NCBI RefSeq assembly: GCF_001750145.1
Contig: NZ_CP015732.1
Span: 4,030,001 to 4,094,000, forward strand
Source of the DNA: Arthrobacter sp. U41
GTDB lineage: Bacteria; Actinomycetota; Actinomycetes; Actinomycetales; Micrococcaceae
Length of the DNA: 64,000 bases
Reading direction: 5' to 3'
The notes under the pieces are model-generated. The model made no database searches, was not told the DNA's origin, and saw only the letters and a list, made by a program, of their open reading frames with translations. The translations under genes were made by a program, and so were the position numbers. Below, piece after piece: positions 34,948-46,387 of the stretch. The first letter of the stretch is position 1. Every line of letters starts with the position of its first letter.

Positions 34948-37733
34948 CGGACCACTTTCGTTGCAATTGGAATCCAGCAAAGTACAGCCACGAGCCCGGC
35001 GACGGCGGCCCAGAGCGCGGCATAGGGGGCCAGGAGGAGGCCGATACCCAGGGCGCCGAGGACGCCCATCGGCAGGGCGACCATCCCCACCATGGCATTT
35101 TCGAAGAAACGGACCTGGCCCAGCATGTCCGGGTTCCAGCCCATGGCCTGCAGCGTGCCGAGGTACTGCCTCTTGGCCTGCAGCTCGAAGCGGCCGGTGA
35201 CCATGGTCAGCAGCAGGCCGACGGCCACGCCGGACAGCCCGAGGATAATGCTCGGCAGCGCGATGGACGTGGCCGCCAGGCCACTGAGCGCGCTTGCTCC
35301 GGCGGCCCGGGGAATGTCGATCAGCAGGGCGGCCATCCCGCCGACTGCAGCGCCGAAGACGGCGACGGCGACGGCCAGGGAAATGGTGTTGAACTTGTTG
35401 CTGCTCAACTGCCGGTTGGCGAAGGTCAGCGGCGAGTCCACGGCAATGAGGCGTTCATCGTGCTGCGGTTCCTGGTCCACCACCTCGCGGTGGCGCAGCT
35501 GCTGGGCGGCGAAGACGGCCGCTCCCGCATAGAGCACCAGCACCGAGGCCGACACGACCGCCGTGGCCGGGTTCCAGCTGACCAGGCTCAGGATGATTCC
35601 GGCGACGGCGAGCAGGGCAGCGCCAACGCCGAATTCGGCCAGCACCCAGGACCGGATCCGGCGCTGGGTCCAGCCCATGGCTCGCAGGGTTCCGGCCTCG
35701 CTGCGGCGTTTGCGGACGTAGCTGACGGTCGAGGCCCCGGTCAGCAGGGCGGCACCGCAGAGCGTGAGGAAGAGCAGGGTCAGATTCGTGCCGGTGAGGG
35801 ACCCGGAGACGGCCTCCGCGGCGTCCTGGCGGACCCACGACTGCTGGACAGTCCCGAGCGGGGACTCCTTGCCGGCGTCGTCCTTGGAATAGCCGGGGAC
35901 GAAAATGCTGGCGTCCTCCCGGGCGGAACCGGCAACGATGGTTGCCTGCAGGCCCATGTCGCGGATCTCGCTCGCGAGCTTCTCCACCTCGGGCTGCGCT
36001 TCCTTCCAGCTGCCGGGCACCTTGGCACGGACGCGCACGGCGTCGATCACGGAGGCGTTGTCCTCATAGCCGCGGGCGGCGGCGAGGCCGTAGAAGTCAG
36101 TGATGGCGCCGGCGGACTGGCTGGCCAGGCCCGTGGCACTCAGCGAGGGCTTGAGCTCGGTATTGCCGGCGTCCTTGCCGGAGGCGTCCTTGGTGAGTGT
36201 GAACGGTGCGGGGTCGTAGCCGCCCAGGGGCAGGCGGTTGACATCGCCGGCGGCCTCCTTGACGGTCTCGGCGTCGAAGGTTCCGTAGACCATGGCGAGC
36301 GGAGTGGCGAGCTTCTTGCCGGTCTCGAGGTCTTCGCGGTAGGAGCGCTCGTCGACGGGCTTGCGCTGCGTCTGGTCCACGGGCGCACCGTTGGCCGCTT
36401 TCTCCGGGAGGCGGTTCACGGTCACCCAGTCACCGGGGGTGGCGCTCTTGTCCACGGCGCCGTTGCCTGCGGTTTCCCCGTCCTGGTACTTCGGGGCGGA
36501 GGCGAAGTCGGTGCTCCAGGTCGCGGGGTTGTAGAGGCCCTGGCTGAAGCTTCCGGCGTCACCGAGCAGCTGCGAGAGGTCCTTGGACCCGGGCCAGGCC
36601 AGGGCAAACGGGGACTTGGAGACGAACGGGAGGTAATCCTTGTCCAGCGAGCGGGTCACGGTCCCGACGTCCTTGGTGACGTTGCCGGACGCGTCGATTT
36701 CCTCGATCTTGACCGAGTACTTGAGGTCCAGGGACGTGCCGGAGCGGACAATCATCGGGATTGCCTGCGAGTCCTCTGTCAGCAGGCCGCTGCGCTTGGC
36801 CTGCTGGTACTGGCTCATCAGCGGGGCCCAGTACTTGAGCTTGACGCCGAGGAAATCGGGGCCTTCCTTCAATTCGTCCATGCCGATGCCGGTGGTGAAA
36901 AGACTCTCGAAGTGCCGGCCGATCGCACCCGCGTTGCGGGCGTCGGCGGGCGGGGCCTTCTCCAGCGGGGCCAGGAAGTCTCCGGCGGGCCCGAGCAGGG
37001 CACGCTCGGAGACGGGGTCGACGGCGACGACGGATTCCGTCACCTGGGGCGCGAACGGCAGGGAGACGGAGAGATTGAAGAGGCTGTGTTCCGAACCGCC
37101 GGCCGGGGCCGGGAACTTGATGCCGGTCTCCCCCGCCGGGCCCGCAATGCGCACGTTCTTGCCGCCGGCGACCTGCTCTTCAATGAGCTGTGCCTTGCCG
37201 AGGGATCCTTCGGCCATGGTCTTGAACAGGGTCTGGTCGGAGTGGCCGTCGGAGCTGACGGCGCTGGCGGTCAGCCGGTATTTCCTGGGGGTGTCGGACA
37301 GGACCGACTCGGCGGCGGGCCACTTGCTCGGATCCGTGGCGCTGGGGTCCCCGGCGGTTCCCGCGAGTCCGGCGTTGAAGCCGAGGTAGTCCGTGGCATC
37401 CAGACGCGGGGACTCGAGGTTTTGGGTGACGCGGGAGACGAGGCTGATCGGCGCTGCCACGGAGGTGCCCGAGAGCTTACGGAGGGAGTCCAGCTGCTCG
37501 AAGCTGATGCCGCCCTGGCCGGTGGCGATCTCCGGCTGCATGAGGCCGCCGTTGTCCTCCGCCCCGGCCTGGACCAGGACGTCGTAGAGCCCCCGCGAGT
37601 TCTGGTCAACGGTGCGGTTCAAGGCGGCCTGTGACTGACCCTGGACGAGGACCGAGAGGCACATCGATACGATCAAAATGGACGCGGTCAGCAGAAGCAC
37701 TCTGCTTCTGATGAACCTCTGGACGGCGTTCAT
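34944..37733 (-). CDS. FtsX/MacB-type ABC transporter permease
   Basis: 929 residues from the ATG at 37733, which has CAGGAG four nt upstream. The first membrane helix is at residues about 12-30 (SRVLLLTASILIVSMCLSVLV). A very long extracytoplasmic region of over 600 residues follows. A cluster of helices then begins at LTLLFLTLCGAALL, with YVRKRRSEAGTLRAMGWTQRRIRSWV, the typical FtsX-domain cytoplasmic loop. A second FtsX-like region (LQAKRQYLGTLQAMGWNPDML) lies near the C terminus. It probably forms a homodimer or pseudo-heterodimer with the adjacent ATPase. Confidence 0.88.
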   Translation of the reverse strand: MNAVQRFIRSRVLLLTASILIVSMCLSVLVQGQSQAALNRTVDQNSRGLYDVLVQAGAEDNGGLMQPEIATGQGGISFEQLDSLRKLSGTSVAAPISLVSRVTQNLESPRLDATDYLGFNAGLAGTAGDPSATDPSKWPAAESVLSDTPRKYRLTASAVSSDGHSDQTLFKTMAEGSLGKAQLIEEQVAGGKNVRIAGPAGETGIKFPAPAGGSEHSLFNLSVSLPFAPQVTESVVAVDPVSERALLGPAGDFLAPLEKAPPADARNAGAIGRHFESLFTTGIGMDELKEGPDFLGVKLKYWAPLMSQYQQAKRSGLLTEDSQAIPMIVRSGTSLDLKYSVKIEEIDASGNVTKDVGTVTRSLDKDYLPFVSKSPFALAWPGSKDLSQLLGDAGSFSQGLYNPATWSTDFASAPKYQDGETAGNGAVDKSATPGDWVTVNRLPEKAANGAPVDQTQRKPVDERSYREDLETGKKLATPLAMVYGTFDAETVKEAAGDVNRLPLGGYDPAPFTLTKDASGKDAGNTELKPSLSATGLASQSAGAITDFYGLAAARGYEDNASVIDAVRVRAKVPGSWKEAQPEVEKLASEIRDMGLQATIVAGSAREDASIFVPGYSKDDAGKESPLGTVQQSWVRQDAAEAVSGSLTGTNLTLLFLTLCGAALLTGASTVSYVRKRRSEAGTLRAMGWTQRRIRSWVLAEFGVGAALLAVAGIILSLVSWNPATAVVSASVLVLYAGAAVFAAQQLRHREVVDQEPQHDERLIAVDSPLTFANRQLSSNKFNTISLAVAVAVFGAAVGGMAALLIDIPRAAGASALSGLAATSIALPSIILGLSGVAVGLLLTMVTGRFELQAKRQYLGTLQAMGWNPDMLGQVRFFENAMVGMVALPMGVLGALGIGLLLAPYAALWAAVAGLVAVLCWIPIATKVVR

Positions 37734-37892
37734 TGGGCTCCTGAAAGCTGGATTGCGTGCGCACACCACAGTTCATTCCATGCGGAAGTGAAGGGGTCCC
37801 CTGCCGGGTGTGCAAAAGTAAAGGCCGGGCTGCCGGCCGGATCCGAAATTCGGACCTAGTCATTGTACGCAGACCAGCCATGCGCTGGTGGC

Positions 37893-37922
37893 CACCGGCG
37901 GCGGTCAGTCCCGCCGCCGGTG
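37893..37922 (-). terminator. serA hairpin terminator (weak)
   Basis: CACCGGCGGCGG (37893-37904) and its perfect complement (37911-37922) flank a TCAGTC loop, 16 nt beyond the serA stop. There is no T-run after the hairpin on the minus strand. Confidence 0.6.
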
Positions 37923-37937
37923 TCCACGGTGCAGACG

Positions 37938-39533
37938 TCAGTCCTCGAGGTCAACCTCGCGCACCATGTCAGCACCGATTCCGGCCTTGATGGCATCCAG
38001 GACCTGCTGCGGGACGGCGCTGTCGATGGTCAGCAGGGCGAGCACCTGGCCGCCCTCGTCCTGCCGCGCAACCTGCATACCGGCGATGTTGATGTTGTTC
38101 ATGCCAAGGATGTGGCCGATGGTGCCGATCACGCCGGGGCGGTCCGAGTAGGCAACCACAACGAGGTGTTCGCTGATCGGAATCTCCACCTCGAAGCCGT
38201 TGATCCCGACGAGCTTCTGGACCTGCTTGGGACCCGTCAGGGTTCCGGCCACGGAGATCTGCGTGCCGTCGCTGAGGGCCCCGCGCAGGGTCAGCACGTT
38301 GCGGTAGGACTCGGTATCCGGCGTCGTGATCAGACGGACGTTGATGCCGCGCTGCTCGGCGATCACCGGGGCGTTGACGTAGGAGACCTGCTCGGTCACA
38401 ATGTCGGCGAAGATGCCCTTGAGTGCCGCGAGTTCGAGCACCTTGACGTCGAGGGAGGCGATTTCTCCGGCGACCTCGACGTCGAACTGGGTGAGCGAGG
38501 CGTGCGTCATGGCGGTGAAGATGCGTCCCAGCTTTTCCATCAGCGGGATGCCCGGGCGGACGTCCGGGGCGATCACGCCGCCGGCGACGTTGACCGCATC
38601 GGGAACCAGTTCCCCGGCCAGGGCCAGGCGGACGGACTTGGCGACCGAGACGCCGGCCTTTTCCTGCGCCTCGTCCGTGGATGCGCCCAGGTGCGGGGTG
38701 ACCACCACGTTGTCGAGCTTGAAGAATGGCAGGTCGGTGCTGGGTTCCTTGACGAAGACGTCGACGCCGGCACCGGCGATTTCGCCGGACTCCAGGGCGG
38801 CGTAGAGGGCTTCCTCATCGACGAGACCGCCGCGGGCGACGTTGACGACGTACGCGGTGCGCTTCATCTTCTTGAAGGACTCGGCGCCGAGCATGCCGAC
38901 GGTTTCCGGCGTCTTGGGCATGTGGATGCTGATGAAGTCCGACTGCGCGAGAAGCTCATCGAGGGTCACCAGCTGGACGCCGAGCTGGGCGGCGCGGGCG
39001 GAGGTGATGTAGGGATCGTAGGCGAGGATCTTGGTGTCGAAACCCTTCAGGCGGGCGGCGACGAGGGCGCCGATCCGGCCCAGGCCGATGATGCCGATCT
39101 TCTTCTCGTAGAGTTCGATCCCGGTGTACTTGGAGCGCTTCCACTCACCGTCCTTGAGGGCGGCGCTGGCCTGCGGGATGTGGCGGGCGAGGCTCAGGAT
39201 GTGGCCGACCGTGAGTTCCGCGGCGGAGACGATGTTGGAGGTGGGCGCATTGACCACCATGACACCCGCCTGGGTGGCAGCCTTGATATCGACGTTGTCC
39301 AGGCCCACGCCTGCGCGGGCGATGACCTTGAGGTTCTTCGCGGCGGCGATGGCTTCGGCGTCCAGCTGGGTGGCGGAGCGGACCAGGATCGCGTCGACGT
39401 CGGCGATTGCAGAGAGCAGCTGGGAACGGTCGGCGCCGTCGGTCTGCCGGATTTCAAAGTCCGGGCCAAGGGCCTCGATCGTGGCGGGCGAAAGTTCCTC
39501 AGCGAGGAGTACTACGGGTTTGGTGCTTGTCAC
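37938..39533 (-). CDS. serA: D-3-phosphoglycerate dehydrogenase
   Basis: 531 residues, the long form. It oxidises 3-phosphoglycerate to 3-phosphohydroxypyruvate in serine synthesis. NAD-binding motif is KIGIIGLGRIGALVAARL. Active-site features include VNVARGGLVDEEAL and TPHLGASTDEAQ. Residues after about 320 form an intervening domain and a C-terminal ACT domain (VVVAYSDRPGVIGTIGHIL), which in the mycobacterial enzyme binds serine for feedback inhibition. It lies downstream of ilvC on the same strand. Confidence 0.96.
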   Translation of the reverse strand: MTSTKPVVLLAEELSPATIEALGPDFEIRQTDGADRSQLLSAIADVDAILVRSATQLDAEAIAAAKNLKVIARAGVGLDNVDIKAATQAGVMVVNAPTSNIVSAAELTVGHILSLARHIPQASAALKDGEWKRSKYTGIELYEKKIGIIGLGRIGALVAARLKGFDTKILAYDPYITSARAAQLGVQLVTLDELLAQSDFISIHMPKTPETVGMLGAESFKKMKRTAYVVNVARGGLVDEEALYAALESGEIAGAGVDVFVKEPSTDLPFFKLDNVVVTPHLGASTDEAQEKAGVSVAKSVRLALAGELVPDAVNVAGGVIAPDVRPGIPLMEKLGRIFTAMTHASLTQFDVEVAGEIASLDVKVLELAALKGIFADIVTEQVSYVNAPVIAEQRGINVRLITTPDTESYRNVLTLRGALSDGTQISVAGTLTGPKQVQKLVGINGFEVEIPISEHLVVVAYSDRPGVIGTIGHILGMNNINIAGMQVARQDEGGQVLALLTIDSAVPQQVLDAIKAGIGADMVREVDLED

Positions 39534-39619
39534 CGGTGACCTCTTTAGCTCTCTTGTATAACAGGCGGGGATTTTGGTGAAACATTGGTGCTGCAGAAAA
39601 ACAGTGGTGCGGAACAGCA

Positions 39620-39653
39620 GGGAAGCCGGACCCCCGGGGGTGTCCGGCTTCCC
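39620..39653 (-). terminator. ilvC hairpin terminator
   Basis: GGGAAGCCGGAC (39620-39631) pairs perfectly with 39642-39653. The hairpin lies just beyond the ilvC stop. A TTTTT run follows 13 nt further on the minus strand. Confidence 0.8.
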
Positions 39654-39666
39654 TGCCGGTCAGTGC

Positions 39667-40704
<1,038 letters not shown>

Positions 40705-40776
40705 TTATGAGTGGATTCGTAGGTGGTGCTTGTCGGTGAAACTTGTCTGAAGCTGGTGTGGTGCTGCGGTCAGGCC

Positions 40777-41289
40777 CTAAGCGCTGCGCAGGGCCCTGTC
40801 GCTCATGGAACGGGATCCCCGTCCCACGGCCAGGGTGCCGGACTGCACGATTTCGCGGATGCCGAAAGGCTCGAGCACCGAGAGCAGTGCCGTGAGCTTT
40901 TCGGGGTGCCCCGTGGCCTCAATGACCACCGACTCCGTGGAGACGTCGACCACCGATGCGCGGAACAGGTCTGCAGCCTGGGTGACCTGCAGCCGTGTTG
41001 CGGCATCCGCCCGTACCTTGACCAGGATGTGGTCACGCTGTACGGAAGATTCGGAGGTGAGCTCAACGATCTTGATCACGTTGACCAGCTTGTTCAGCTG
41101 CTTGGTGATCTGTTCGATCAGCTCACCGTCGGCGTCGACGACGACGGTCATCCGGGACATGCCCGGAACTTCCGTCGGCCCGACGGCCAGGGAGTTGATG
41201 TTGAAGGCCCGGCGGGCGAAGAGGCTGGCGACGCGGGTCAGCACACCGGGCTTGTCTTCGACCAGAACGGACAATGTGTGGCGGGTCAT
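40777..41289 (-). CDS. ilvN: Acetolactate synthase small (regulatory) subunit
   Basis: 170 residues from the ATG at 41289. An AGGAGG six nt upstream decides this start over the longer open frame. An N-terminal ACT domain (HTLSVLVEDKPGVLTRVASLFARR, quoted in part) binds valine for feedback inhibition of IlvB. The second half includes VEATGHPEK-like sequence and GIREIVQSGTLAVGRG, typical of the C-terminal domain. It starts 2 nt after the ilvB stop. Confidence 0.95.
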   Translation of the reverse strand: MTRHTLSVLVEDKPGVLTRVASLFARRAFNINSLAVGPTEVPGMSRMTVVVDADGELIEQITKQLNKLVNVIKIVELTSESSVQRDHILVKVRADAATRLQVTQAADLFRASVVDVSTESVVIEATGHPEKLTALLSVLEPFGIREIVQSGTLAVGRGSRSMSDRALRSA

Positions 41290-41291
41290 GT

Positions 41292-43190
41292 TCAGTCCTC
41301 CTCTTCCCATTCCGGGGTCATGTTGCGGGCAACCTGGATCATGTCGTTGCTGACTCCGGCGGGGACCATCGGCCACACCATGGAGTTGGGGCTCACGACG
41401 AAGTCAATGACCACGGGGCGGTCGTTGATCTCCAGGGCCTTCTGGATGGTGGCATCGATGTCCTCGTCGCGGTCGCAGCGGAATGAAGCGCAGCCGTAGG
41501 CGTCCGCCAGCTTGACGAAGTCCGGGATCCGGACGGTGTCGTGGCCGGTGTTGAGGTCGGTGTTGGAGTATCGGCCCTCATAGAACAGGGTCTGCCACTG
41601 CCGCACCATACCCAGTGAGGAGTTGTTGATGATCGCGACCTTGATCGGGATCTTGTTGATCGCACAGGTGGCCAGTTCCTGGTTGGTCATCTGGAAGCAG
41701 CCGTCGCCGTCGATCGCCCACACCACACGGTCCGGATTGCCCACCTTGGCGCCCATGGCTGCCGGCACGGCGTAGCCCATGGTGCCGGCCCCGCCGGAGT
41801 TCAGCCAGGCGTGGGGGCGTTCGTACTTGATGAACTGTGAGGCCCACATCTGGTGCTGGCCCACGCCGGCAACGTACACGCCTTCCGGGCCGGTGAGGGC
41901 ACCGATGCGCTCGATCACACGCTGCGGGGCGCTGAGGCCGTCGTCCGGCTCGGTCCAGCCCAGCGGGTAGGTTTCCTTGAGATTGTTCAGGAAGGTCCAC
42001 CAGTTGGTGTAGTCCGGGATGCCGGAGACGGCGAACAGGGCGCGCAGGGCGTCGCTGAGTTCGGGAATGATCTCCTTGACCGAGCCCACGATCGGGACGT
42101 CGGCGGTGCGGTTCTTGGAGATCTCGGCCGGGTCGATGTCCGCGTGGATGACCTTGGCGTTGGGGGCGAAGGACTTCAGGACGCCGGTCACCCGGTCGTC
42201 GAAGCGTGCCCCCAGCGTGATGAGCAGGTCCGACTGCTGCAGGGCGGTCACGGCCGAAACGGTGCCGTGCATGCCGGGCATGCCGACATGCTGCGGGTGC
42301 GAGTCCGGAAAAACGCCGCGGGCCATCAGTGTGGTGACCACGGGGGCGCCGGAGAGTTCAGCGAGCTCCAGCAGTTCCGCCGAGGCGTGTGCCTTGACCA
42401 CACCGCCGCCCACGTAGAGCACGGGCTTGCTGGCCGCCGCGATGAGCCTGGCGGCTTCGCGGACCTGCTTGTTGTGGCCCCGGAGCACCGGGTGGTACCC
42501 GGGCAGGTCGATCTTGGGCGGCCAGGAGAAGGTCATCTTGCCCTGCTGGGCGTCCTTGGCGACGTCCACCAGAACTGGACCGGGGCGGCCGGTCGAGGCA
42601 AGGTGGAACGCCTCGGCCATCACGTGCGGGATGTCGTTGGGGTCGGTCACCAGGAAGGAGTGCTTCGTGATCGGCATGGTGATGCCGACGATGTCCGCCT
42701 CCTGGAAGGCATCGGTGCCGATGACCGCGCTGGAGACCTGTCCGGTGATGGCCACCATCGGCACGGAGTCCATGTGGGCATCCATGATGGCGGTGACGAG
42801 GTTGGTGGCACCGGGGCCGGAGGTGGCGATGCAAACGCCAACCCGTCCGGTGACCATGGCGTAGCCTTGCGCGGCGTGGCCGGCTCCCTGTTCGTGACGG
42901 ACCAGAATGTGGTTCATTCGGGACGCCATCAAGGGGTCGTAGGTAGGCAGGATCGCGCCACCGGGCAAACCAAAAATATCGTCCACGCCGAGTTCTTCGA
43001 GCGAGCGGACAATTGCTTGTGAGCCGGTCATCACCGTCGGGGGTACGACGTTGTTCGGCCCAAGGACAGGAGAGACGGCAGCAGTGTCGACGCCGGCGTC
43101 GGCCGGACGGTCGACGCGTTCCGAAGCCTTGGAGGCTCCAGCGGACTTGTTGGCCATCAGCGAGGGGCTGATCGGCGATCCTTTGCTCAT
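41292..43190 (-). CDS. ilvB: Acetolactate synthase large (catalytic) subunit
   Basis: 632 residues. This TPP enzyme condenses two pyruvates to acetolactate, or pyruvate with 2-ketobutyrate. Features are [14 protein letters not shown], the catalytic Glu in [25 protein letters not shown], and the TPP-binding [14 protein letters not shown] followed by [12 protein letters not shown]. The N-terminal 50 residues are variable. AAAGGAAGAG precedes the ATG at 43190. Transcription is likely controlled by attenuation in the leader immediately upstream. Confidence 0.96.
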   Translation of the reverse strand: MSKGSPISPSLMANKSAGASKASERVDRPADAGVDTAAVSPVLGPNNVVPPTVMTGSQAIVRSLEELGVDDIFGLPGGAILPTYDPLMASRMNHILVRHEQGAGHAAQGYAMVTGRVGVCIATSGPGATNLVTAIMDAHMDSVPMVAITGQVSSAVIGTDAFQEADIVGITMPITKHSFLVTDPNDIPHVMAEAFHLASTGRPGPVLVDVAKDAQQGKMTFSWPPKIDLPGYHPVLRGHNKQVREAARLIAAASKPVLYVGGGVVKAHASAELLELAELSGAPVVTTLMARGVFPDSHPQHVGMPGMHGTVSAVTALQQSDLLITLGARFDDRVTGVLKSFAPNAKVIHADIDPAEISKNRTADVPIVGSVKEIIPELSDALRALFAVSGIPDYTNWWTFLNNLKETYPLGWTEPDDGLSAPQRVIERIGALTGPEGVYVAGVGQHQMWASQFIKYERPHAWLNSGGAGTMGYAVPAAMGAKVGNPDRVVWAIDGDGCFQMTNQELATCAINKIPIKVAIINNSSLGMVRQWQTLFYEGRYSNTDLNTGHDTVRIPDFVKLADAYGCASFRCDRDEDIDATIQKALEINDRPVVIDFVVSPNSMVWPMVPAGVSNDMIQVARNMTPEWEEED

Positions 43191-43283
43191 CGGACTCTTC
43201 CTTTGTGGATCTACGGTTGGATCTGCGGTGATCGTGGAACTGCTGGTCTTGCATGATGCTGGTGATACCGGTGATGCGGAAAT

Positions 43284-43321
43284 AAAAAAACCCCTCAGCC
43301 TGACGGCTCTTCGAGGGGTTT
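43284..43321 (-). terminator. Attenuator (rho-independent terminator) of the ilvB leader
   Basis: AAACCCCTC (43288-43296) pairs with GAGGGGTTT (43313-43321), with an inner AGCC/GGCT helix. On the minus strand the stem runs straight into seven Ts (43284-43290). It lies between the leader peptide and ilvB, so it must be bypassed for expression. Confidence 0.9.
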
Positions 43322-43334
43322 GCGCGTGACGGTT

Positions 43335-43409
43335 CGTTACCAGTCGGGCTATGGAGCCACGCGCTCGGTAAGGACGACGACTGCATTTGCAGCAGCGCGA
43401 CTGGTAACG
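43335..43409 (-). promoter_or_regulatory. Leader hairpin spanning the ilvB leader codons
   Basis: A perfect 12-bp inverted repeat: CGTTACCAGTCG (43335-43346) and its complement (43398-43409) enclose most of the leader peptide codons. A competing 7-bp pairing is possible between 43322-43328 and 43358-43364, next to the terminator. This alternative folding is what attenuation requires. Confidence 0.7.
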
Positions 43410-43420
43410 GATGCGATCAT
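43349..43420 (-). CDS. ilvB leader peptide
   Basis: 23 codons, [20 protein letters not shown] plus Val-Ala-Pro, then a TAG stop. The run Val-Val-Val-Leu-Thr would stall ribosomes when charged Val-, Leu- or Thr-tRNA is scarce. The start at 43420 has GAGGG about 12 nt upstream, a little far. It is followed by a T7 terminator ahead of ilvB. An ilvBNC leader peptide of similar kind is known in Corynebacterium glutamicum. Too short to be a protein gene in its own right. Confidence 0.82.
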   Translation of the reverse strand: MIASVTSRAAANAVVVLTERVAP

Positions 43421-43470
43421 GCGTTCAGTTTTCCCTCTTAGGGAGACAGGTGTCAACGGGCCTGCACTCT

Positions 43471-43486
43471 GTCTCACTATCTGGAC
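43471..43486. promoter_or_regulatory. Candidate LtbR box upstream of the ilvB leader
   Basis: GTCTCACTATCTGGAC resembles GTCTCATTATCTGAGA at leuC/ltbR, with 13 of 16 positions identical, in the same orientation relative to the controlled gene. It lies 51 nt upstream of the leader-peptide start. Regulation by the IclR protein is inferred. Confidence 0.5.
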
Positions 43487-43598
43487 TTCATTGTCCACTG
43501 ATTGAACGCCTCCCCCAACCGGGTCGCCGTTGCGGCCGTTCTGACCGCTCACAAAGGCCGCAACTGCGAGCCAGTTGGGTTTAGCTGTTCAACGTGTG

Positions 43599-45320
43599 CT
43601 ACCCGCAGTATGCGCCGGTGGAGGCGCTGTGTACGAGTTTCGCGTACTTGGCGAGCACGCCCTTGGTGAACTTGGCCGGGAGCGGCTCCCAGCCGACCTT
43701 GCGGGCTTCGAGTTCCGCCTCGTCGACCAGGAGGTCGAAGCTGCGGGCGGCCATGTCCACGCGGATCCGGTCACCGTCCCGGACGAAGGCGATGGGGCCG
43801 CCGTCGACGGCCTCCGGGGCAACGTGGCCGATGCAGAGGCCCGTGGTTCCGCCCGAGAAGCGGCCGTCGGTGAGCAGCAGCACGTCCTTGCCCAGGCCCG
43901 CTCCCTTGATGGCGCCGGTGATGGCGAGCATTTCGCGCATGCCCGGACCGCCCTTGGGGCCCTCGTAGCGGATGACGACGACGTCGCCGGCCTTGATCTG
44001 GCCCTTGTCCAGCGCATCCAAAGCACCCTGCTCACGTTCGAAAACGCGGGCGGTGCCCTCAAAAACGTCGGCATCGAAGCCTGCACTCTTCACGACGGCT
44101 CCCTCGGGGGCCATCGTGCCGTGCAGGATCGTGATGCCGCCGGTCTTGTGGATGGGGTTGTCCATGGCGCGGAGGATTTTGCCGTCCAGGTCCGGCGGGT
44201 TGATCGCCGCGAGGTTCTCCGCGACGGTCTTGCCCGTCACGGTGAGGCAGTCGCCGTGCAGCAGGCCGGCGTCGAGGAGCGCCCGCATGATGACCGGAAC
44301 GCCGCCGATCTTGTCGACGTCGGTCATAACGTAGCGGCCGAACGGCTTGAGGTCGCCCAGGTGCGGGATTTTGTCGCCGATGCGGTTGAAGTCTTCCAGG
44401 GTCAGTTCGACCTCGGCCTCGCGGGCGATGGCCAGCAGATGGAGCACGGCGTTGGTGGAACCGCCGAAGGCCATGGTCACGGCGATCGCGTTTTCGAAGG
44501 CCTTCTTGGTCATGATGTCGCGCGCCGTGATGCCCTTTCGCAGGAGATTAACGACGGCTTCACCGGACTTGCGGGCAAACTCATCGCGGCGGCGGTCGGC
44601 CGAGGGCGGGGCGGCCGAGCCGGGCAGGGACATGCCCAGCGCCTCGCCGATGCAGGCCATGGTGTTGGCGGTATACATGCCGCCGCAGGCGCCTTCGCCC
44701 GGGCAGATGGCTTTTTCGATGCGGGTCAGGTCCTCGAGGCTCATCTTGCCCGCGGCGCAGGCGCCGACGGCTTCGAAGGCGTCGATGAGGGTGACTTCCT
44801 TCTCGGAGCCGTCCTCGAGCTTGACCCAGCCGGGCATGATGGAGCCGGCGTAAAGGAAGACGGCGGCGAGGTCCAGCCGCGCGGCCGCCATCAGCATGCC
44901 GGGCAGGGACTTGTCGCAGCCGGCCAGCAGCACGGAGCCGTCGATGCGCTCGGCCATCATGACGGTTTCCACCGAGTCGGCAATGACTTCACGGGAGACC
45001 AGGGAGAAGTGCATGCCCTCATGGCCCATGGAGATCCCGTCCGAGACGGAGATGGTGCCGAACTGCATCGGGAAACCGCCGCCGGCGTGGACGCCTTCTT
45101 TGGCGCCCTGGGCCAGCCGGTTCAGCGAGAGGTTGCAGGGAGTGATCTCATTCCAGGAGCTCGCCACGCCAATTTGGGGTTTGGCGAAGTCGTCGTCACC
45201 CATGCCGACCGCCCGGAACATCCCGCGCGCGGGCGCGGCGTGGATCCCGTCGGTTACGACCCGGCTGCGGGGCTTGATGTCCGGTTTGGTCTCTGTGGCT
45301 GTCTGGGTGTCCTCACTCAT
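43599..45320 (-). CDS. ilvD: Dihydroxy-acid dehydratase
   Basis: 573 residues. This iron-sulfur enzyme dehydrates dihydroxy acids to 2-keto acids in valine and isoleucine synthesis. Cluster and active-site motifs are [46 protein letters not shown] and MEARITG-like [12 protein letters not shown]. It is separated from the ilvB leader by about 180 nt and reads toward it. It is not in the ilvBNC transcript unless read-through occurs. Confidence 0.96.
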   Translation of the reverse strand: MSEDTQTATETKPDIKPRSRVVTDGIHAAPARGMFRAVGMGDDDFAKPQIGVASSWNEITPCNLSLNRLAQGAKEGVHAGGGFPMQFGTISVSDGISMGHEGMHFSLVSREVIADSVETVMMAERIDGSVLLAGCDKSLPGMLMAAARLDLAAVFLYAGSIMPGWVKLEDGSEKEVTLIDAFEAVGACAAGKMSLEDLTRIEKAICPGEGACGGMYTANTMACIGEALGMSLPGSAAPPSADRRRDEFARKSGEAVVNLLRKGITARDIMTKKAFENAIAVTMAFGGSTNAVLHLLAIAREAEVELTLEDFNRIGDKIPHLGDLKPFGRYVMTDVDKIGGVPVIMRALLDAGLLHGDCLTVTGKTVAENLAAINPPDLDGKILRAMDNPIHKTGGITILHGTMAPEGAVVKSAGFDADVFEGTARVFEREQGALDALDKGQIKAGDVVVIRYEGPKGGPGMREMLAITGAIKGAGLGKDVLLLTDGRFSGGTTGLCIGHVAPEAVDGGPIAFVRDGDRIRVDMAARSFDLLVDEAELEARKVGWEPLPAKFTKGVLAKYAKLVHSASTGAYCG

Positions 45321-45448
45321 GGGTTAAAGTCTAGGGCTCCCCCGCGGGGGACAACGACCTGAGGAGGTGCATTAAGCGTAAAATCGGGAATATTGCGACC
45401 AAATAGTGGACTTCCATCTCACCTGTTGGACCCCATCGCTCCCGTGGC

Positions 45449-46387
45449 TCAATTCAGGTGAGCCGCATCACGCAGTTCCGGGGCTTCGGCCACGGACTGG
45501 GCCTCGGCCTTGAGCAGGGCCAGCACCTGCTGGATGGTGGTCCGCGCCGCGACGTCGGGACGCGCGAGGGCCACGATGCTGCGGCTGGCCTTGACCCCGG
45601 CCAGCGGGCGCAGCACGAAACCGCGGCCCTGGTTCTTCAGGGCGGTGTAGCGCGGCAGGAGACTGAGTCCGTGCCCGGCGCTGACCAGGGCCTCGAGGAC
45701 CCGCAGGTCGGGGAAAGTCTGGGCGCGGACGGCGGGGGAATCGGCCTGCACTTCAATCTGGCGGAGCACCGTGTCGAACGGGAACCCCTCGGGCACGCCC
45801 ATCCAGGGGAATCCGATCACGTCCTCAGCCCGCAGCGTTGACTTGCCGGCGAGCGCATGGCCCTCGGGGATTGCGACGTCCAGCGGTTCGTCCAGAAGCG
45901 GCACGACTGTCAGCCCCAGCCGGGCAAAAACGTCGGGCCCATCGACGCTGTGCGCCAGCACGATGTCGTAGTCCGCCGTCAAGCCGGCGAAACCCGCGCC
46001 ATTGGGGTCCTCGAAATGCGCCTCGAAGCGGAGACCATCGATGGCTTTGACCCGGTGCAGGAGGCCGGGGAGGAACATTTCGGCGGCGCTGGGGAAGAAC
46101 GCTGCTCTGACATGCGTCTGCCAGCCGCGCCGGTAGGTGTCGATGGTGGCTTCTGCGCGGGCCATGGCGGTGGATACCTCGGCTGCCGCGCCCGCCATCG
46201 CGAGTCCGGCCTCGGTGAGGCGGACTCCCCTGCCCGATTTCTTGACCAGGACCACCCCCAGCTCCTCCTGGAGGGTCTTGAGCTGCTGCGAGACGGCAGA
46301 GGGCGTCACCTTCATGGCCTCCGCCGTGGCGCCGACCGTTCCGCGGTCTGCCAGCTCCCGGAGAATCCGCAGTCTCTTGAAATCCAT
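45449..46387 (-). CDS. LysR-family transcriptional regulator
   Basis: 312 residues. The N-terminal helix-turn-helix reads MDFKRLRILRELADRGTVGA, then TAEAMKVTPSAVSQQLKTLQ and VRLTEAGLAMA. The C-terminal periplasmic-binding-like domain (residues 90 onwards) is the effector domain. The effector is unknown. It is divergent from the sunset-domain gene, with 104 nt between their starts. It precedes ilvD on the same strand by 128 nt, but regulation of ilvD is only a possibility. Confidence 0.92.
   Translation of the reverse strand: MDFKRLRILRELADRGTVGATAEAMKVTPSAVSQQLKTLQEELGVVLVKKSGRGVRLTEAGLAMAGAAAEVSTAMARAEATIDTYRRGWQTHVRAAFFPSAAEMFLPGLLHRVKAIDGLRFEAHFEDPNGAGFAGLTADYDIVLAHSVDGPDVFARLGLTVVPLLDEPLDVAIPEGHALAGKSTLRAEDVIGFPWMGVPEGFPFDTVLRQIEVQADSPAVRAQTFPDLRVLEALVSAGHGLSLLPRYTALKNQGRGFVLRPLAGVKASRSIVALARPDVAARTTIQQVLALLKAEAQSVAEAPELRDAAHLN

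Noticed and set aside
37863..39539. A 558-codon plus-strand frame opposite serA
   Set aside because: Fully antisense to serA, Gly/Asp/Val-rich, no domain.
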